64,000 bases of DNA from Rummeliibacillus suwonensis (GCF_007896435.1 NZ_VCBL01000001.1:2355078-2419077); one strand, 5' to 3'; numbered from the stretch's first letter, positions 18,104 through 27,454 are shown. Numbers and translations are program-made. The notes: generated from the sequence alone by a model not told the origin.

Positions 18104-20199
18104 ATACGTATATCGACTCCTTGGGTATGTTCTTCTGATGTCGATGATTTTGGTGTCGTTCCTTGTGAATGCTCTGCTGAATATTTTTTGATAAAAACAC
18201 CTGAAAGTTGATAATTATGTTGCGAAAGCCCCATTTTGAGAGTTGTTTTTAAAGAATCCGCTAAAGCTTTCAAATGATCATTTTCATTATATACTGTCAC
18301 TGTGACAATACGACTTTGCACTTGCATATCGATCATAGTTTCTTGAATGGAACTAAGCTGTAAATAAAAAAGTATACGAGCATAATCTGCGTCGATCTTC
18401 CCATCTTTTTTCATACGACCATTCCATTGTAATGTTGCCTCTGTCTTTTTTCCAAAGAATTCTAGTGGTACTTGCATAATTAGTTGATGTTGGGGTCCAT
18501 TTTCCCCTGATAAATACTGCATACCATTCATCCTAGCCACTACCTGATCCGCCATACTTTTTGTCGTACTGGATACAGAATCATCTTGTAATAGACCTAA
18601 TAATTGCGGTTTTAATTGGTTGGCAATTTGTTGAATATCGGTCGATTTGTCTATTAATTTTGCTTCATAACTTAACCCTAAATTTTGCAAGGTTTGTTTG
18701 ATAGCTGATTCAAAAGCCTTACTGTCGAGCTGCTGCGCCAATTGTTGCTCCGTTTGACTAAACATTTGTTGAAGGACTTCTGATTTTGAATTCATTGTTT
18801 GTTGCATTAATTTCGTCAATAGCTGTTCGCTAGGTTCGTTGGCATTTAGAATTTGCACCAATTGCTGTTTTGCTGTCATGCCGGATACATCTGTTTGAAA
18901 TGGTTGCAGTTGGGCTGACTCACTAAAAGCCTTTAACAATTGGCTTTGAAAATCCTTCGCCAAAGCTTGAATGGACTGTGGTGTACTCTTCTCAACATCA
19001 AACTTTTCTAGTACTTGCAGTAATCCCTCTTTTTGTGTTGCTGATAACAAAGATTGCTTTTGAATAACCGTTTTGAGCTGTGATAGTAATCCATTTATAC
19101 CCTTGGGGGATGCTGAATTCAGTGAATTTAACAACTGCACGGGTGATTTCACCGTTTGCTGAAGCACTGTTTGAACCTCTTTTACAGTTGCTTGTAAATT
19201 CTGTATGGTTGGTTGTGCAAGCGCCTTGGCAATAGCCTGTTGTATCGTTAGCTTTTGAGCATCTGATAGTAATGCATTTTGTTGCACAGATTCTTTCACC
19301 TGTGGCAATAATGCTACCACTTCCTTCGCATGACCAGCTTGAGCCTGAGAAAAAAGTTGTTGCCATAACCAATCGCTAGTTGATGGTTGTAATAGCGTTG
19401 TACCCCAATTAAACAAATTTGCATTTTTTGGCATAATCCCTGCTTCTTTTAAGATCTGCAAAATGGCTGCCTTTTCTGTTGAAGAAGATGATGGGGTTGA
19501 TAAAAGATCGATCATTTTGGCTAATAATACGCCACCCGTTTCTACGGCAAGGGGTTTACTGACCATTTGCAATTGATTTAAAAGCTGTTCACGTATTGCT
19601 TGAGGAATGGATTCATCTTGTAATAATAACTGCTGTAGATTTCCTAAAGCCTCTGTAAAGCCCTGTTTCATACTTCCTTGTAAAATAGCTTGGAATGTAT
19701 CCTGCTGTATCGGTAATTTTAACTCTACTAATTTTTGCAAAACATTTAATGCTTCTTTAGAAGTGACTGTTTCAGGCAATGTTTTGATGATTTGCTCTGC
19801 TTGTTGCATCTGATCCCTAGTAATGGGCAAATTATTTTTCAAAAAATAAGAAGCTAATTGTTTCATCTCAGTTGTTTGTGGCAATTGCAAAGAGTCGAGC
19901 AACTGATGGACTTGTTGTGCTAGAGATGCTGATGGGGACATCGGTCCTGACACCACTTTGAGTTGTAGATCTGGTTCGACTCCTGATACTTGGAAATAAT
20001 GTGAATTTCCAGCTTGTAGAGGCACTTCTAGTTTTGCCATTACACGTTGTCCACCAATTTGAACCTCTGCCATTTGGTCTGAATATAGTTGTTTAATCGT
20101 TCCATGAATAACTTGTCCCTGTTTTAGAGCTAATGGATGATCGTTCATTGTTCCATTTGTTTGTTGCAGCTGAACTGATGATAGCGAAGGATAATTCAA
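18100..20199 (-). CDS. ylqG: YlqG, large Gln-rich protein with FliK-like C-terminus
   Basis: 699 residues, rich in Gln, Leu and Ser, with no signal peptide or membrane segment seen. Residues 25-85 look like a small beta-rich domain (GQVIHGTIKQLYSDQMAEVQ). A long helical low-complexity middle follows. The last 130 residues (MQVPLEFFGKKTEATLQWNG to GVFIKKY) resemble the FliK hook-length-control C-terminal domain. Paired with an FlhB-like gene (ylqH), it copies the FliK-FlhB partnership of the flagellar export switch outside a flagellar operon. Function is not established. It starts 6 bases after rnhB ends. Confidence 0.8.
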   Translation of the reverse strand: MNYPSLSSVQLQQTNGTMNDHPLALKQGQVIHGTIKQLYSDQMAEVQIGGQRVMAKLEVPLQAGNSHYFQVSGVEPDLQLKVVSGPMSPSASLAQQVHQLLDSLQLPQTTEMKQLASYFLKNNLPITRDQMQQAEQIIKTLPETVTSKEALNVLQKLVELKLPIQQDTFQAILQGSMKQGFTEALGNLQQLLLQDESIPQAIREQLLNQLQMVSKPLAVETGGVLLAKMIDLLSTPSSSSTEKAAILQILKEAGIMPKNANLFNWGTTLLQPSTSDWLWQQLFSQAQAGHAKEVVALLPQVKESVQQNALLSDAQKLTIQQAIAKALAQPTIQNLQATVKEVQTVLQQTVKSPVQLLNSLNSASPKGINGLLSQLKTVIQKQSLLSATQKEGLLQVLEKFDVEKSTPQSIQALAKDFQSQLLKAFSESAQLQPFQTDVSGMTAKQQLVQILNANEPSEQLLTKLMQQTMNSKSEVLQQMFSQTEQQLAQQLDSKAFESAIKQTLQNLGLSYEAKLIDKSTDIQQIANQLKPQLLGLLQDDSVSSTTKSMADQVVARMNGMQYLSGENGPQHQLIMQVPLEFFGKKTEATLQWNGRMKKDGKIDADYARILFYLQLSSIQETMIDMQVQSRIVTVTVYNENDHLKALADSLKTTLKMGLSQHNYQLSGVFIKKYSAEHSQGTTPKSSTSEEHTQGVDIRI

Positions 20200-20205
20200 T
20201 TTTTT

Positions 20206-20979
20206 TCATCCTTTCTGTAGAATCATAGATTTAATCGGTTCAAAGGTTTTACGATGGATTTCAGTAGGTCCATATTGTCGCAATGCCTCTAAATGTTGTT
20301 TTGTCCCATATCCTACATGCTTTTCAAAACCATATTCTGGATATTTTTCAGCCATTTTCTCCATATAATGATCTCTTGCTGTTTTCGCAAGAATGGAAGC
20401 TGCAGCAATTGCTAGACTTTTAGCGTCTCCTTTTATAATCGACCTTTGTGGAACATCCATCGATAATGTCATAGCATCTGCTAATATAAAATCTGGTTTT
20501 CTACAAAGAGTTTCAATGGAAGCTTTCATCGATTGTTTTGTGGCTTCATATATATTTATCTCATCAATCACACTTGCAGGTTGAAAATGAATAGATGTAG
20601 CAATCGCACATTCTTTGATTTTTTCGATAAAACTTTCTCTTGCTTCTTTTGATAATTGTTTTGAATCATTCAATCCTAAGAGTGTTGGACAATCCTCAGG
20701 TAAAATGACAGCTGCTGTAACAACAGGGCCTGCTAATGGGCCACGACCTGCTTCATCTGTACCTGCAATAAGTGCATGTGGAAAAGGTCTATACGAGTTA
20801 TCAAAATCAAGTTTCTTCTTATGCTCTGATAATAAATGATCATATTTCTCTTTACGATGCTGCCATTGTTCCAATGCTTTTTTAACGCCTTGTCTTGTAT
20901 CCTTTTCTAACGCAGTCATCCAAGGTTTCCATTCAGACTCTTTTAATAATGCTTCTTTCACTTCTTTTATGGTAGTCAC
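20206..20979 (-). CDS. rnhB: Ribonuclease HII
   Basis: Cuts RNA in RNA-DNA hybrids and removes misincorporated ribonucleotides. The start is set at the GTG at 20979 (MTTIKEVKEALL.., 257 residues), 7 bases after AAGGAGA. A longer in-frame ATG at 21030 would add 17 residues encoded by the repeat element upstream. The catalytic acidic set is in IAGTDEAGRGPLAGPVV (Asp and Glu near 70), with further Asp residues in FILADAMTLS. The repeat copy at 20992-21210 abuts the ribosome site, so the leader of rnhB is largely repeat sequence. Gene order rbgA-rnhB-ylqG-ylqH matches B. subtilis. Confidence 0.95.
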   Translation of the reverse strand: MTTIKEVKEALLKESEWKPWMTALEKDTRQGVKKALEQWQHRKEKYDHLLSEHKKKLDFDNSYRPFPHALIAGTDEAGRGPLAGPVVTAAVILPEDCPTLLGLNDSKQLSKEARESFIEKIKECAIATSIHFQPASVIDEINIYEATKQSMKASIETLCRKPDFILADAMTLSMDVPQRSIIKGDAKSLAIAAASILAKTARDHYMEKMAEKYPEYGFEKHVGYGTKQHLEALRQYGPTEIHRKTFEPIKSMILQKG

Positions 20980-20991
20980 TGAAAAATCTCC

Positions 20992-21210
20992 TTTATCCCG
21001 CTTTAACGGGCAGTAAGACCCCCTTTTCAAGATTTAGAGAGAAATGAAAAAGATAGTTGGGGGGGCCAACTGCCCGTATAAGTCCGATTGGTTCGGACCA
21101 ACAAGATGTTGGTCCCTCAGGTGTTGCCACAGGACGTGGCGCTTTTAACCTGAGTTCCTCTAGTTCAGTGGGGGATGAAGAAACCCCCCACTTGATGGAG
21201 TTTCACTTTA
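20992..21210 (-). repeat. Structured intergenic repeat, copy B1 (full length)
   Basis: A complete copy in minus orientation. It has the end TTTATCCCGCTTTAACGGG, a long arm, the hairpin CCAACAAGATGTTGG (21098-21112), the hairpin CTCAGGT..ACCTGAG with loop AGGAC (21116-21154), a GTGGGGGA/CCCCCCAC-type hairpin and the end TTTCACTTTA. Its right boundary overlaps the first bases of copy B2. Confidence 0.9.
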
Positions 21211-21361
21211 TCCCGCTTTAACGGGCAGTAAGATCCCTATCTCAAGATTTAGAGAAAAACAAGAAAGATAATTGGAAAATCAACTGCCTGTAAAAGTCCG
21301 ATTGGTTTAACTAACCATCAGTGGGGGAGAAGAACCCCCAACTGATGGAGTTTCACTTTAT
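21207..21361 (-). repeat. Structured intergenic repeat, copy B2 (short form lacking the two-hairpin core)
   Basis: Directly follows B1 and shares its end sequence TTTATCCCGCTTTAACGGG and TTTCACTTTAT. It keeps the outer arms (ATCAGTGGGGGA / CCCCCAACTGAT) and drops the GTCCT and ATCTT hairpins. A clean internal deletion of the core is the simplest explanation. Confidence 0.88.
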
Positions 21362-21438
21362 TGATATTCTTTTTATCGGCAATCTTTTTTTAAAATGCAG
21401 AAAAAAACCTTCTTTACCCTATGGTAAAAAAGGCTGAT

Positions 21439-21493
21439 TTTTATCCCGCGGTAATAGATTGTAAAGCTCCCATTGTGTGGAGTTTTACTCTAT
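21439..21493 (-). repeat. Minimal copy B3, repeat termini only
   Basis: TTTATCCCGCGGTAATAG, about 20 bases, then TGTGTGGAGTTTTACTCTAT: just the two ends of the family joined. The end overlaps the rbgA stop codon (21490-21492). Confidence 0.6.
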
Positions 21494-22356
21494 TGGGCAA
21501 AATTTTCTACAAAATCAAAGGTTAGCTTACCGAGCTGTTGACCACGTATATCACGTACAATAAGTTCAGCTACTTGATCATAATCGATTTCGCCACCAGA
21601 TATGTAAACGCGACGTAATTTTCCAATATGGTCAAAAGTCTCGACAATGTCATCACTCAAGCTAGAAATTTGATAGCGCTCTTCCATTCTTCCTGGATAG
21701 TGCTTGCTCAAAAATTTCAGACCATAAATAGCAAGATCGTCCATATTGGTAATGGTGTCTTTTATAGCACCTGTCAAAGCCAATTTATAACCAACCTCTT
21801 GATCTTCAAATTTAGGCCATAAAATTCCTGGTGTATCAAGTAATTCAAGTTCCTTACCGACCTTTATCCATTGCTGCGATTTCGTAACACCAGGTGTATT
21901 ACCTGTTTTGGCAATATTTTTTTTAGCTAGGCGATTAATCAGTGTTGATTTCCCCACATTGGGAATGCCAACAATCATGGCACGAATGGCTCGTGTCTTT
22001 AAGCCCTTCGCTTTCATACGTGCCCATTTATCAGCTAATAACTCTTGAGCAGCTTTTGTCACTTGTTTCAAACCTTTTCCATCTAATGAATTTATGGCAA
22101 TTGCCTTATGACCTTGTTGCTCAAAATAAACAAGCCATTTTTTGGTTTGTGCTTCATCTGCCATATCAGCCTTGTTTAATATTAATAATTTTGTTTTTTG
22201 ATGAATGATCTCATCAAGCATCGGATTTCTGGATGACATTGGAAGACGTGCATCTATTAACTCAAAAATAATGTCGACAAGTTTTAAATTTTCCGTAACT
22301 TGTCTACGTGCCTTAGCCATATGTCCAGGAAACCATTGTATCGTCAACTTATTCAC
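21490..22356 (-). CDS. rbgA: Ribosome biogenesis GTPase RbgA (YlqF)
   Basis: Circularly permuted GTPase needed for late assembly of the 50S subunit. The 288-residue protein has its G motifs in permuted order: NKAD (G4) near residue 60, then [17 protein letters not shown] (G1, P-loop) near 128, then [12 protein letters not shown] (G3) near 172. A helical C-terminal ANTAR-like region follows for rRNA contact. It lies 9 bases downstream of lepB. The stop codon falls inside a minimal repeat copy. Confidence 0.96.
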   Translation of the reverse strand: MNKLTIQWFPGHMAKARRQVTENLKLVDIIFELIDARLPMSSRNPMLDEIIHQKTKLLILNKADMADEAQTKKWLVYFEQQGHKAIAINSLDGKGLKQVTKAAQELLADKWARMKAKGLKTRAIRAMIVGIPNVGKSTLINRLAKKNIAKTGNTPGVTKSQQWIKVGKELELLDTPGILWPKFEDQEVGYKLALTGAIKDTITNMDDLAIYGLKFLSKHYPGRMEERYQISSLSDDIVETFDHIGKLRRVYISGGEIDYDQVAELIVRDIRGQQLGKLTFDFVENFAQ

Positions 22357-22365
22357 TCCTATTTG

Positions 22366-22938
22366 TTAATTCACTTTACCCATTTGATCAAATGGCCAAA
22401 AAACAATACTTGTTTTACCAATAATTTTATCAACGGAAACGATCCCAATATGGCGGCTATCTTTACTATAACGGCGATTATCTCCCATAACAAAAACATA
22501 GCCTTTTGGAATGGTATCCCCATGTACATTTGGAATATCTTTCAGTGAAAAGTCTTCTGTTAAAGTGCCACCATCCGTAATTTCGTTTTTAAATTTTTGC
22601 AAGTAGGGTTCATCAATCGCTTTGCCATTTATATAAAGCTGATCGTTTTTATAAACTAACTTATCACCAGGTAAACCAATGACTCGTTTAATATAATCCT
22701 TTTTCTCTGGCGCATGAAATACAACAATATCAAATCGATGGATATCTCCAATGCGATAACCGAATTTATTGACAATCATACGATCACCATTTTCAAGAGT
22801 AGGCATCATCGACTCACCATCAACCACAATTGGTGTAAATAGTAGGTATCGAATTCCGGCTGCAAGTGCAAATGCAATGATCAGTGCTTTTGTCCATTCC
22901 CACAACTCATTCTTTTCTTTTTTTTGCTTCTCCATCAT
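22366..22938 (-). CDS. lepB: Signal peptidase I
   Basis: Membrane-bound Ser/Lys protease that removes signal peptides from Sec and Tat exports. 190 residues with a single N-terminal membrane segment (about 16-38, TKALIIAFALAAGIRYLLF). Ser43 is in DGESMMPTL and Lys84 in DYIKRVIGLPGDKL, with GDNRRYSKDSRHIG late. The size and single anchor match Gram-positive Sip proteins. The ribosome site AAGGGGGA precedes ATGATG. It lies between rplS and rbgA, while in B. subtilis rplS is followed by rbgA directly, so a lepB copy occupies the junction here. Confidence 0.95.
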   Translation of the reverse strand: MMEKQKKEKNELWEWTKALIIAFALAAGIRYLLFTPIVVDGESMMPTLENGDRMIVNKFGYRIGDIHRFDIVVFHAPEKKDYIKRVIGLPGDKLVYKNDQLYINGKAIDEPYLQKFKNEITDGGTLTEDFSLKDIPNVHGDTIPKGYVFVMGDNRRYSKDSRHIGIVSVDKIIGKTSIVFWPFDQMGKVN

Positions 22939-22993
22939 CGACGTCCCCCTTGACTTTTCTCCTTATATTGTACAAGGATTTATCATTTCAGGC

Positions 22994-23025
22994 AAAAAGA
23001 AAGAGAGCTTGAAATGCAAGCTCTC
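22994..23025 (-). terminator. Terminator after rplS
   Basis: The minus strand reads GAGAGCTTG, a 5-base loop, CAAGCTCTC (perfect 9-bp stem), then TTTCTTTTT. It separates rplS from lepB. Confidence 0.85.
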
Positions 23026-23042
23026 CATCTTTAAAAGTAAGC

Positions 23043-23387
23043 TTATCGAATTTCTTTAATACGAGCAGCTTTACCACGTAAGTTACGTAGGTAGTATAAT
23101 TTAGCACGACGTACTTTACCACGACGAGTTACTTCTAGTTTAGCGATTTTTGGAGTGTGTAATGGGAATGTACGTTCAACTCCAACACCGTAAGAAATTT
23201 TACGAACTGTGAAAGTTTCACTAATACCGCCACCACGACGTTTAATGACTACACCTTCATATACTTGGATACGTTCGCGAGTACCTTCGACTACTTTAAC
23301 GTCGATTTTTACTGTATCACCAGCACGGAATGCAGGGATATCAGTACGAAGTTGTTCTTTCGTAATTTCTGAAATAATGTTTGACAT
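23043..23387 (-). CDS. rplS: Ribosomal protein L19
   Basis: Large-subunit protein at the 30S-50S interface. 114 residues with the standard SH3-like body: [33 protein letters not shown] and [15 protein letters not shown]. The ribosome site is AAGGAGAG. A structured leader precedes it, after trmD, and a terminator follows. Confidence 0.98.
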   Translation of the reverse strand: MSNIISEITKEQLRTDIPAFRAGDTVKIDVKVVEGTRERIQVYEGVVIKRRGGGISETFTVRKISYGVGVERTFPLHTPKIAKLEVTRRGKVRRAKLYYLRNLRGKAARIKEIR

Positions 23388-23404
23388 TGTTTTCTCTCCT
23401 TAGA

Positions 23405-23476
23405 CAGATGCTCTTGCAGGTCACTGTGGTTGCTACAGCGGAACACCGTAATACGACATCTCCGCAGAAATGCAAC
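23405..23476 (-). ncRNA. Probable ribosomal protein L19 mRNA leader
   Basis: The untranslated leader folds into nested stems on the minus strand: GTTGC/GCAAC enclosing GCGGA/TCCGC, then a CACAG/CTGT stem close to the ribosome site. Bacilli carry a known autoregulatory L19 leader at this position (Rfam L19_leader). Assignment is from position and fold, not from a covariance search. A TTGCAA..TAATAT promoter with 17-base spacing lies just upstream. Confidence 0.5.
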
Positions 23477-23513
23477 TTAAATATTAGCATACATTTAATC
23501 CTCTTGCAAGTGT

Positions 23514-24257
23514 TTATACTTTACAGTTTTTAAGCCTTGCTAAATATTTTTGCTGTTCAGGCGTTAGCTCTATATGTTCATGTTCCAATAAATCAGGTCT
23601 CCGCTCAAATGTACGCTTTAATGATTGTTCCATTCTCCATTGTTCAATTTTCGCATGATTGCCAGATAATAATACATCCGGTACTTTCATTCCTCGAAAG
23701 TTTGCAGGACGTGTATAATGCGGATGTTCAAGTAATCCCGTAGAGAAAGAATCGAGTACCGGTGAATCATCATTACCGAGAACACCAGGGAGTAATCGTA
23801 CAACACTATCGATGATGGTCATAGCCGCTAATTCGCCACCAGTTAAGACAAAATCACCAATGGATAGCTCGTCTGTCACTAAAAATTGGCGAATCCGTTC
23901 ATCGTATCCTTCATAATGGCCGCAAACAAAAATCAACTCTTCCTCTTTCGCCAATTCCTCAGCTTTCGCCTGTGTATAGCGTTCTCCTTGTGGGCACATT
24001 AGAATGACACGCGGTTTCTTTTCTCCCGCTACAAGCGCTTCTACAGCGTTAAATAACGGTTCTGGTTTTAATACCATCCCCGCTCCTCCACCATAGGGAT
24101 AATCATCTACTTGAGCATGTTTGTTATTAGAGAACTGTCTAAAATCAGTTACTGATAATTGCACAGCTTCTTTTTCTTGTGCTTTTTTTAAAATAGAAGA
24201 CCCGAATACCCCAGTAAACATCTCAGGGAATAAAGACAATACGTGAATTCTCATCAT
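23514..24257 (-). CDS. trmD: tRNA (guanine-37-N1) methyltransferase TrmD
   Basis: SAM-dependent SPOUT enzyme that makes m1G37 and prevents frameshifting. 247 residues. The N-terminus [13 protein letters not shown] is standard, with [17 protein letters not shown] near 52-68 and the trefoil-knot SAM loop [15 protein letters not shown] near 131. The gene begins with two ATG codons; the first overlaps the rimM stop (ATGA), so rimM-trmD are translationally coupled. Confidence 0.97.
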   Translation of the reverse strand: MMRIHVLSLFPEMFTGVFGSSILKKAQEKEAVQLSVTDFRQFSNNKHAQVDDYPYGGGAGMVLKPEPLFNAVEALVAGEKKPRVILMCPQGERYTQAKAEELAKEEELIFVCGHYEGYDERIRQFLVTDELSIGDFVLTGGELAAMTIIDSVVRLLPGVLGNDDSPVLDSFSTGLLEHPHYTRPANFRGMKVPDVLLSGNHAKIEQWRMEQSLKRTFERRPDLLEHEHIELTPEQQKYLARLKNCKV

Positions 24258-24775
24258 GACAATAACCCTTCTATTACTTCTATCACAATTTTCTTTTCAT
24301 CAATATCAATTTCCTTGATAAACTCATCCACAACTGGAATATAGTGATCTTTGCCATCCAATCCTTTAACAGTCCATACATCGTTTGCAGCTGTTTCGAA
24401 GATTTCCTTCACTTTTCCAATTTCATTTCCCTGTTGATCATATACCGTACATCCAACTATTTCATGATAATAGAATTCATTATCTTGTAGCTTATCTTCC
24501 TCAAGTTGTTGTTCATTTACTTTTAATAGACCATCCCGAAAGGATTCTACATCGTTGATAGTAGGATAGCCTTCAAATGATAGAAGAATAAAATTTTTGT
24601 GCTGGCGAGAAGAAGCAATTGTAAGTAACAAGGGCTTTTCTTCACCTTTTTTAAAAAGACCTAACTGTTGACCAACCGCATATCTTTCTTCTGGAAAATC
24701 AGTTTGGGAAATAACACGGACTTCTCCACGAATACCGTGAGTATTGACAATTTTTCCTACGTTATACCATTCCAT
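24254..24775 (-). CDS. rimM: Ribosome maturation factor RimM
   Basis: 30S assembly factor that binds S19. The start is the ATG at 24775 ([19 protein letters not shown].., 173 residues), preceded by GAGGTG. An upstream in-frame start at 24805 lacks a ribosome site. Residues 1-90 form the RimM N-terminal barrel, and residues 95-173 are a PRC barrel ([33 protein letters not shown]). It overlaps trmD by 4 bases. B. subtilis ylqD, which separates khpA and rimM there, is missing here. Confidence 0.95.
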   Translation of the reverse strand: MEWYNVGKIVNTHGIRGEVRVISQTDFPEERYAVGQQLGLFKKGEEKPLLLTIASSRQHKNFILLSFEGYPTINDVESFRDGLLKVNEQQLEEDKLQDNEFYYHEIVGCTVYDQQGNEIGKVKEIFETAANDVWTVKGLDGKDHYIPVVDEFIKEIDIDEKKIVIEVIEGLLS

Positions 24776-24988
24776 AATGTTCACCTCTTCAATATGTAGA
24801 TCCATGCAAACGAGTGCTCTTCTACTAAGCGTTCCTGTTCATATCAAATGTTTGCAACAAATGGAAACTTTCATCTTTACCTGCAAATTGCCGTTTTTCT
24901 TATGCTATTCACGCTAAAATCTTAGACTTTTTCACTTAACCTTAAAAGTCAGCTGATATAAACAAGCAAAGAATACTAGCAACTATAT

Positions 24989-25017
24989 AAAAAAGGAAGG
25001 AACGTTTGCTCCTCCCT
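24989..25017 (-). terminator. Terminator after khpA
   Basis: The minus strand reads GGGAGGA, loop, TCCTTCC (7-bp stem with one G-U), then TTTTTTATA. It ends the rpsP-khpA unit, so rimM-trmD must have its own promoter in the following 200 bases. Confidence 0.8.
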
Positions 25018-25025
25018 CGTTTGTT

Positions 25026-25259
25026 TTAATCTAGAATATCGATATAAGTCTTTTTCTTATGATGGCTGCCTGCGGCTGAGTAAACAATTGTTCGAATTGC
25101 TTTAGCAACTCGCCCTTGCTTGCCAATGACCTTTCCGATATCACTAGGATGTACAGAAAGTTTATAAACGATACAATGGTCGTTCTCGTCAGTTATAATT
25201 TTCACATCATCTGGATGGTCGACTAAAGGTTTTACGATTGTTTCAATCAGCTGCTGCAT
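25026..25259 (-). CDS. khpA: KhpA (YlqC), KH-domain RNA-binding protein
   Basis: 77-residue protein made of one KH domain with the GxxG loop in IGKVIGKQGRVAKAIRTIV. KhpA pairs with KhpB (Jag) in RNA binding and cell-wall/division control in Firmicutes. It is 14 bases downstream of rpsP and followed by a terminator. Confidence 0.95.
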   Translation of the reverse strand: MQQLIETIVKPLVDHPDDVKIITDENDHCIVYKLSVHPSDIGKVIGKQGRVAKAIRTIVYSAAGSHHKKKTYIDILD

Positions 25260-25273
25260 AAGGCCACCTCCGA

Positions 25274-25546
25274 TTATTTACCGAATTTAGAGTTATGGAA
25301 TTTTTCCATGATTCCTTGTTCTGAGAACAAGTTACGTACAGTATCAGATGGTTTCGCGCCATTTGTTAACCAAGCTAATGCTTTTGCTTCGTCAATGTTG
25401 ACTTCTGCTGGAGAAGTTAATGGATTGAAAGTACCGATTGTTTCGATTGAGCGACCATCACGTGGTGAACGTGAGTCAGCTACTACGATACGATAGAAAG
25501 GAGATTTTTTTGCTCCCATACGTTTTAAACGAATTTTAACTGCCAT
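25274..25546 (-). CDS. rpsP: Ribosomal protein S16
   Basis: Small-subunit assembly protein of 90 residues. The N-terminal block [20 protein letters not shown] and the [11 protein letters not shown] segment are diagnostic. The ribosome site GGAGGTG lies upstream of the start. It forms a two-gene unit with khpA, as in most Firmicutes, with ffh upstream. Confidence 0.98.
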   Translation of the reverse strand: MAVKIRLKRMGAKKSPFYRIVVADSRSPRDGRSIETIGTFNPLTSPAEVNIDEAKALAWLTNGAKPSDTVRNLFSEQGIMEKFHNSKFGK

Positions 25547-25653
25547 TTTTTAATTGCACCTCCGAATAGTTTCACACAAGATAGTATAATAGCAAGTTTT
25601 GAATTGTTTGTAAAGTGTTTTTTCTTAACACACTGTATTTTAGCGTAAATTTT

Positions 25654-27009
25654 TTATTTAAACAAGGAATCTAATCCGGGAAGCTTCATTTTTTTCTTTC
25701 CTTTTTGTGTCATTCCCGTCATCTGTTTCATCATTTTTTTCATATCTTCAAATTGTTTTATAAGACGGTTTACCTCTTGGACAGATGAGCCAGATCCTTT
25801 CGCAATACGCTTTCTTCGACTTGCATTAATAATTTCAGGATTTGTTTTTTCAGCTGGAGTCATCGATAAGATAATCGCTTCAATATGACCAATTTGTTTA
25901 TCATCGATCTTGGCATTTTCAAGTCCTTTAATTTTATTTGCTCCTGGTAGCATTTTTAAAATTTCATCCAGGGGTCCAAGCTTTTTCACTTGACTCATTT
26001 GTTCAAGGAAATCATCTAATGTAAAGGTTTGCGTTTTGAATTTTTCTTCTAACTCTTTGGCTTTTTCTTCATCGACTGTTGCTTGGGCCTTTTCAATAAG
26101 CGTCATCACATCGCCCATCCCAAGAATTCGAGATGCCATTCTTTCAGGATGAAATGATTCGAGTGCATCCATTTTTTCGCCCATCCCAACAAATTTAATC
26201 GGTTTTTGGGTAACAGAACGAATAGATAATGCAGCACCACCACGAGTGTCACCATCAAGCTTTGTTAATACAACACCAGTGATGCCCACCGCTTCATCAA
26301 AACTTTCAGCGACATTTACTGCATCTTGCCCTGTCATGGCATCGACTACTAAGAATACTTCATCTGGCTCTTTTAACGCACGAATATCTTTTAATTCTTG
26401 CATCAGCTTTTCATCGATATGTAATCGACCAGCAGTATCGATCAATACAACATCATAGTGTTCTTCTTTTGCTTGTTCTAAAGCTTGTCGTACAATTTCA
26501 ACAGGTGAAATATCCGTACCCAAAGCAAATACTGGTAAGGATAATTGCTTCCCTAGTGTTTGTAACTGTTGTACTGCTGCTGGACGATAGATGTCAGCGG
26601 CTACAAGTAATGGCTTACGGTTATATTTTTTACGCAATACATTGGCTAGTTTGCCGGTAGTCGTTGTTTTACCAGCCCCCTGCAAACCGACCATCATAAT
26701 AACAGTAGGTGGTTTGGTCGCGAATTTAATCGGACTTTGTTCCCCACCCATTAATTCTGTTAGCTCATCTTTTACAATTTTAATGACTTGTTGTCCTGGT
26801 GTTAAACTTTTCATAACATCCTGACCTACAGCACGTTCGCTAACTTTCTTCACAAAGCTTTTTACGACTTTCAAGTTAACATCGGCTTCAATTAATGCAA
26901 ACCGAACTTCACGCATCATTTCTTTTACATCTTGTTCGGTTACTTTACCTTTGCCTTTAATCTTGTTAATCGTCCCTTGGAGTCGCTCCGCTAAACCTTC
27001 AAATGCCAT
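25654..27009 (-). CDS. ffh: Signal recognition particle protein Ffh (SRP54)
   Basis: GTPase that binds signal sequences and 4.5S/scRNA to target membrane proteins. 451 residues: an N domain (1-85), a G domain with the P-loop MVGLQGAGKTTTTGKLA near 105-121, DTAGRLHIDEKLM near 190 and TKLDGD near 247, and a Met-rich M domain from about 310 (MKKMMKQMTGMTQKGKKKMK near the end). It is 11 bases downstream of ylxM, its usual partner. Confidence 0.98.
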   Translation of the reverse strand: MAFEGLAERLQGTINKIKGKGKVTEQDVKEMMREVRFALIEADVNLKVVKSFVKKVSERAVGQDVMKSLTPGQQVIKIVKDELTELMGGEQSPIKFATKPPTVIMMVGLQGAGKTTTTGKLANVLRKKYNRKPLLVAADIYRPAAVQQLQTLGKQLSLPVFALGTDISPVEIVRQALEQAKEEHYDVVLIDTAGRLHIDEKLMQELKDIRALKEPDEVFLVVDAMTGQDAVNVAESFDEAVGITGVVLTKLDGDTRGGAALSIRSVTQKPIKFVGMGEKMDALESFHPERMASRILGMGDVMTLIEKAQATVDEEKAKELEEKFKTQTFTLDDFLEQMSQVKKLGPLDEILKMLPGANKIKGLENAKIDDKQIGHIEAIILSMTPAEKTNPEIINASRRKRIAKGSGSSVQEVNRLIKQFEDMKKMMKQMTGMTQKGKKKMKLPGLDSLFK

Positions 27010-27020
27010 GATGCCGCCTC

Positions 27021-27356
27021 CTAATCATATTGCTTTAACTGCTCAATCAACGATAACTGTTCTTCCCTGTCTGTTTGAACATCTGTTATACTTTTTGTAA
27101 GTTTGGCAAGTATTTGCTGTCTGTTTTGGAATTTTTCGAAAAGTTGAAGTTTTTCCTCATATTCTTCAAGCATTGCCTCTGTTCTACGAATGTTATCGTA
27201 AACTGCTTGACGCGAAATATTGTAAGTTTCTGCAATCTCTCCAAGTGAAAGATCATCTAGATAATAAAGTTGCATATAACTACGTTGTTTTTCCGTCAAT
27301 AACGCTTGATAAAAGTCAAAGAGAAAGTTCATGCGTGTTGTTTTTTCAAGTAGCAT
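27021..27356 (-). CDS. ylxM: YlxM, helix-turn-helix protein of the SRP operon
   Basis: 111-residue protein with a sigma-70 region-4-like helix-turn-helix ([25 protein letters not shown], about 36-60) and a helical C-terminal tail. In streptococci YlxM binds the SRP particle and stimulates its GTPase activity. Its position directly before ffh supports that role. DNA binding is not demonstrated by the sequence. Confidence 0.93.
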   Translation of the reverse strand: MLLEKTTRMNFLFDFYQALLTEKQRSYMQLYYLDDLSLGEIAETYNISRQAVYDNIRRTEAMLEEYEEKLQLFEKFQNRQQILAKLTKSITDVQTDREEQLSLIEQLKQYD

Positions 27357-27454
27357 ATCGAAACCTCTCCTTTTTTACATACTCTCTTGTATCATAAAGA
27401 CAAATATTATTTCCGTCAAGTAAAAATACTTGTCTATTTTGAAAAAGAGCTATG

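Noticed and set aside
20980-21030. N-terminal extension of rnhB from an upstream ATG
   Set aside because: The added 17 residues are encoded by repeat end sequence, and the ribosome site serves the GTG at 20979.
20992-21361. CRISPR-like array of repeats between rnhB and rbgA
   Set aside because: Only two long copies of a folded element, no short regular repeats or spacers, and no cas genes in the window.
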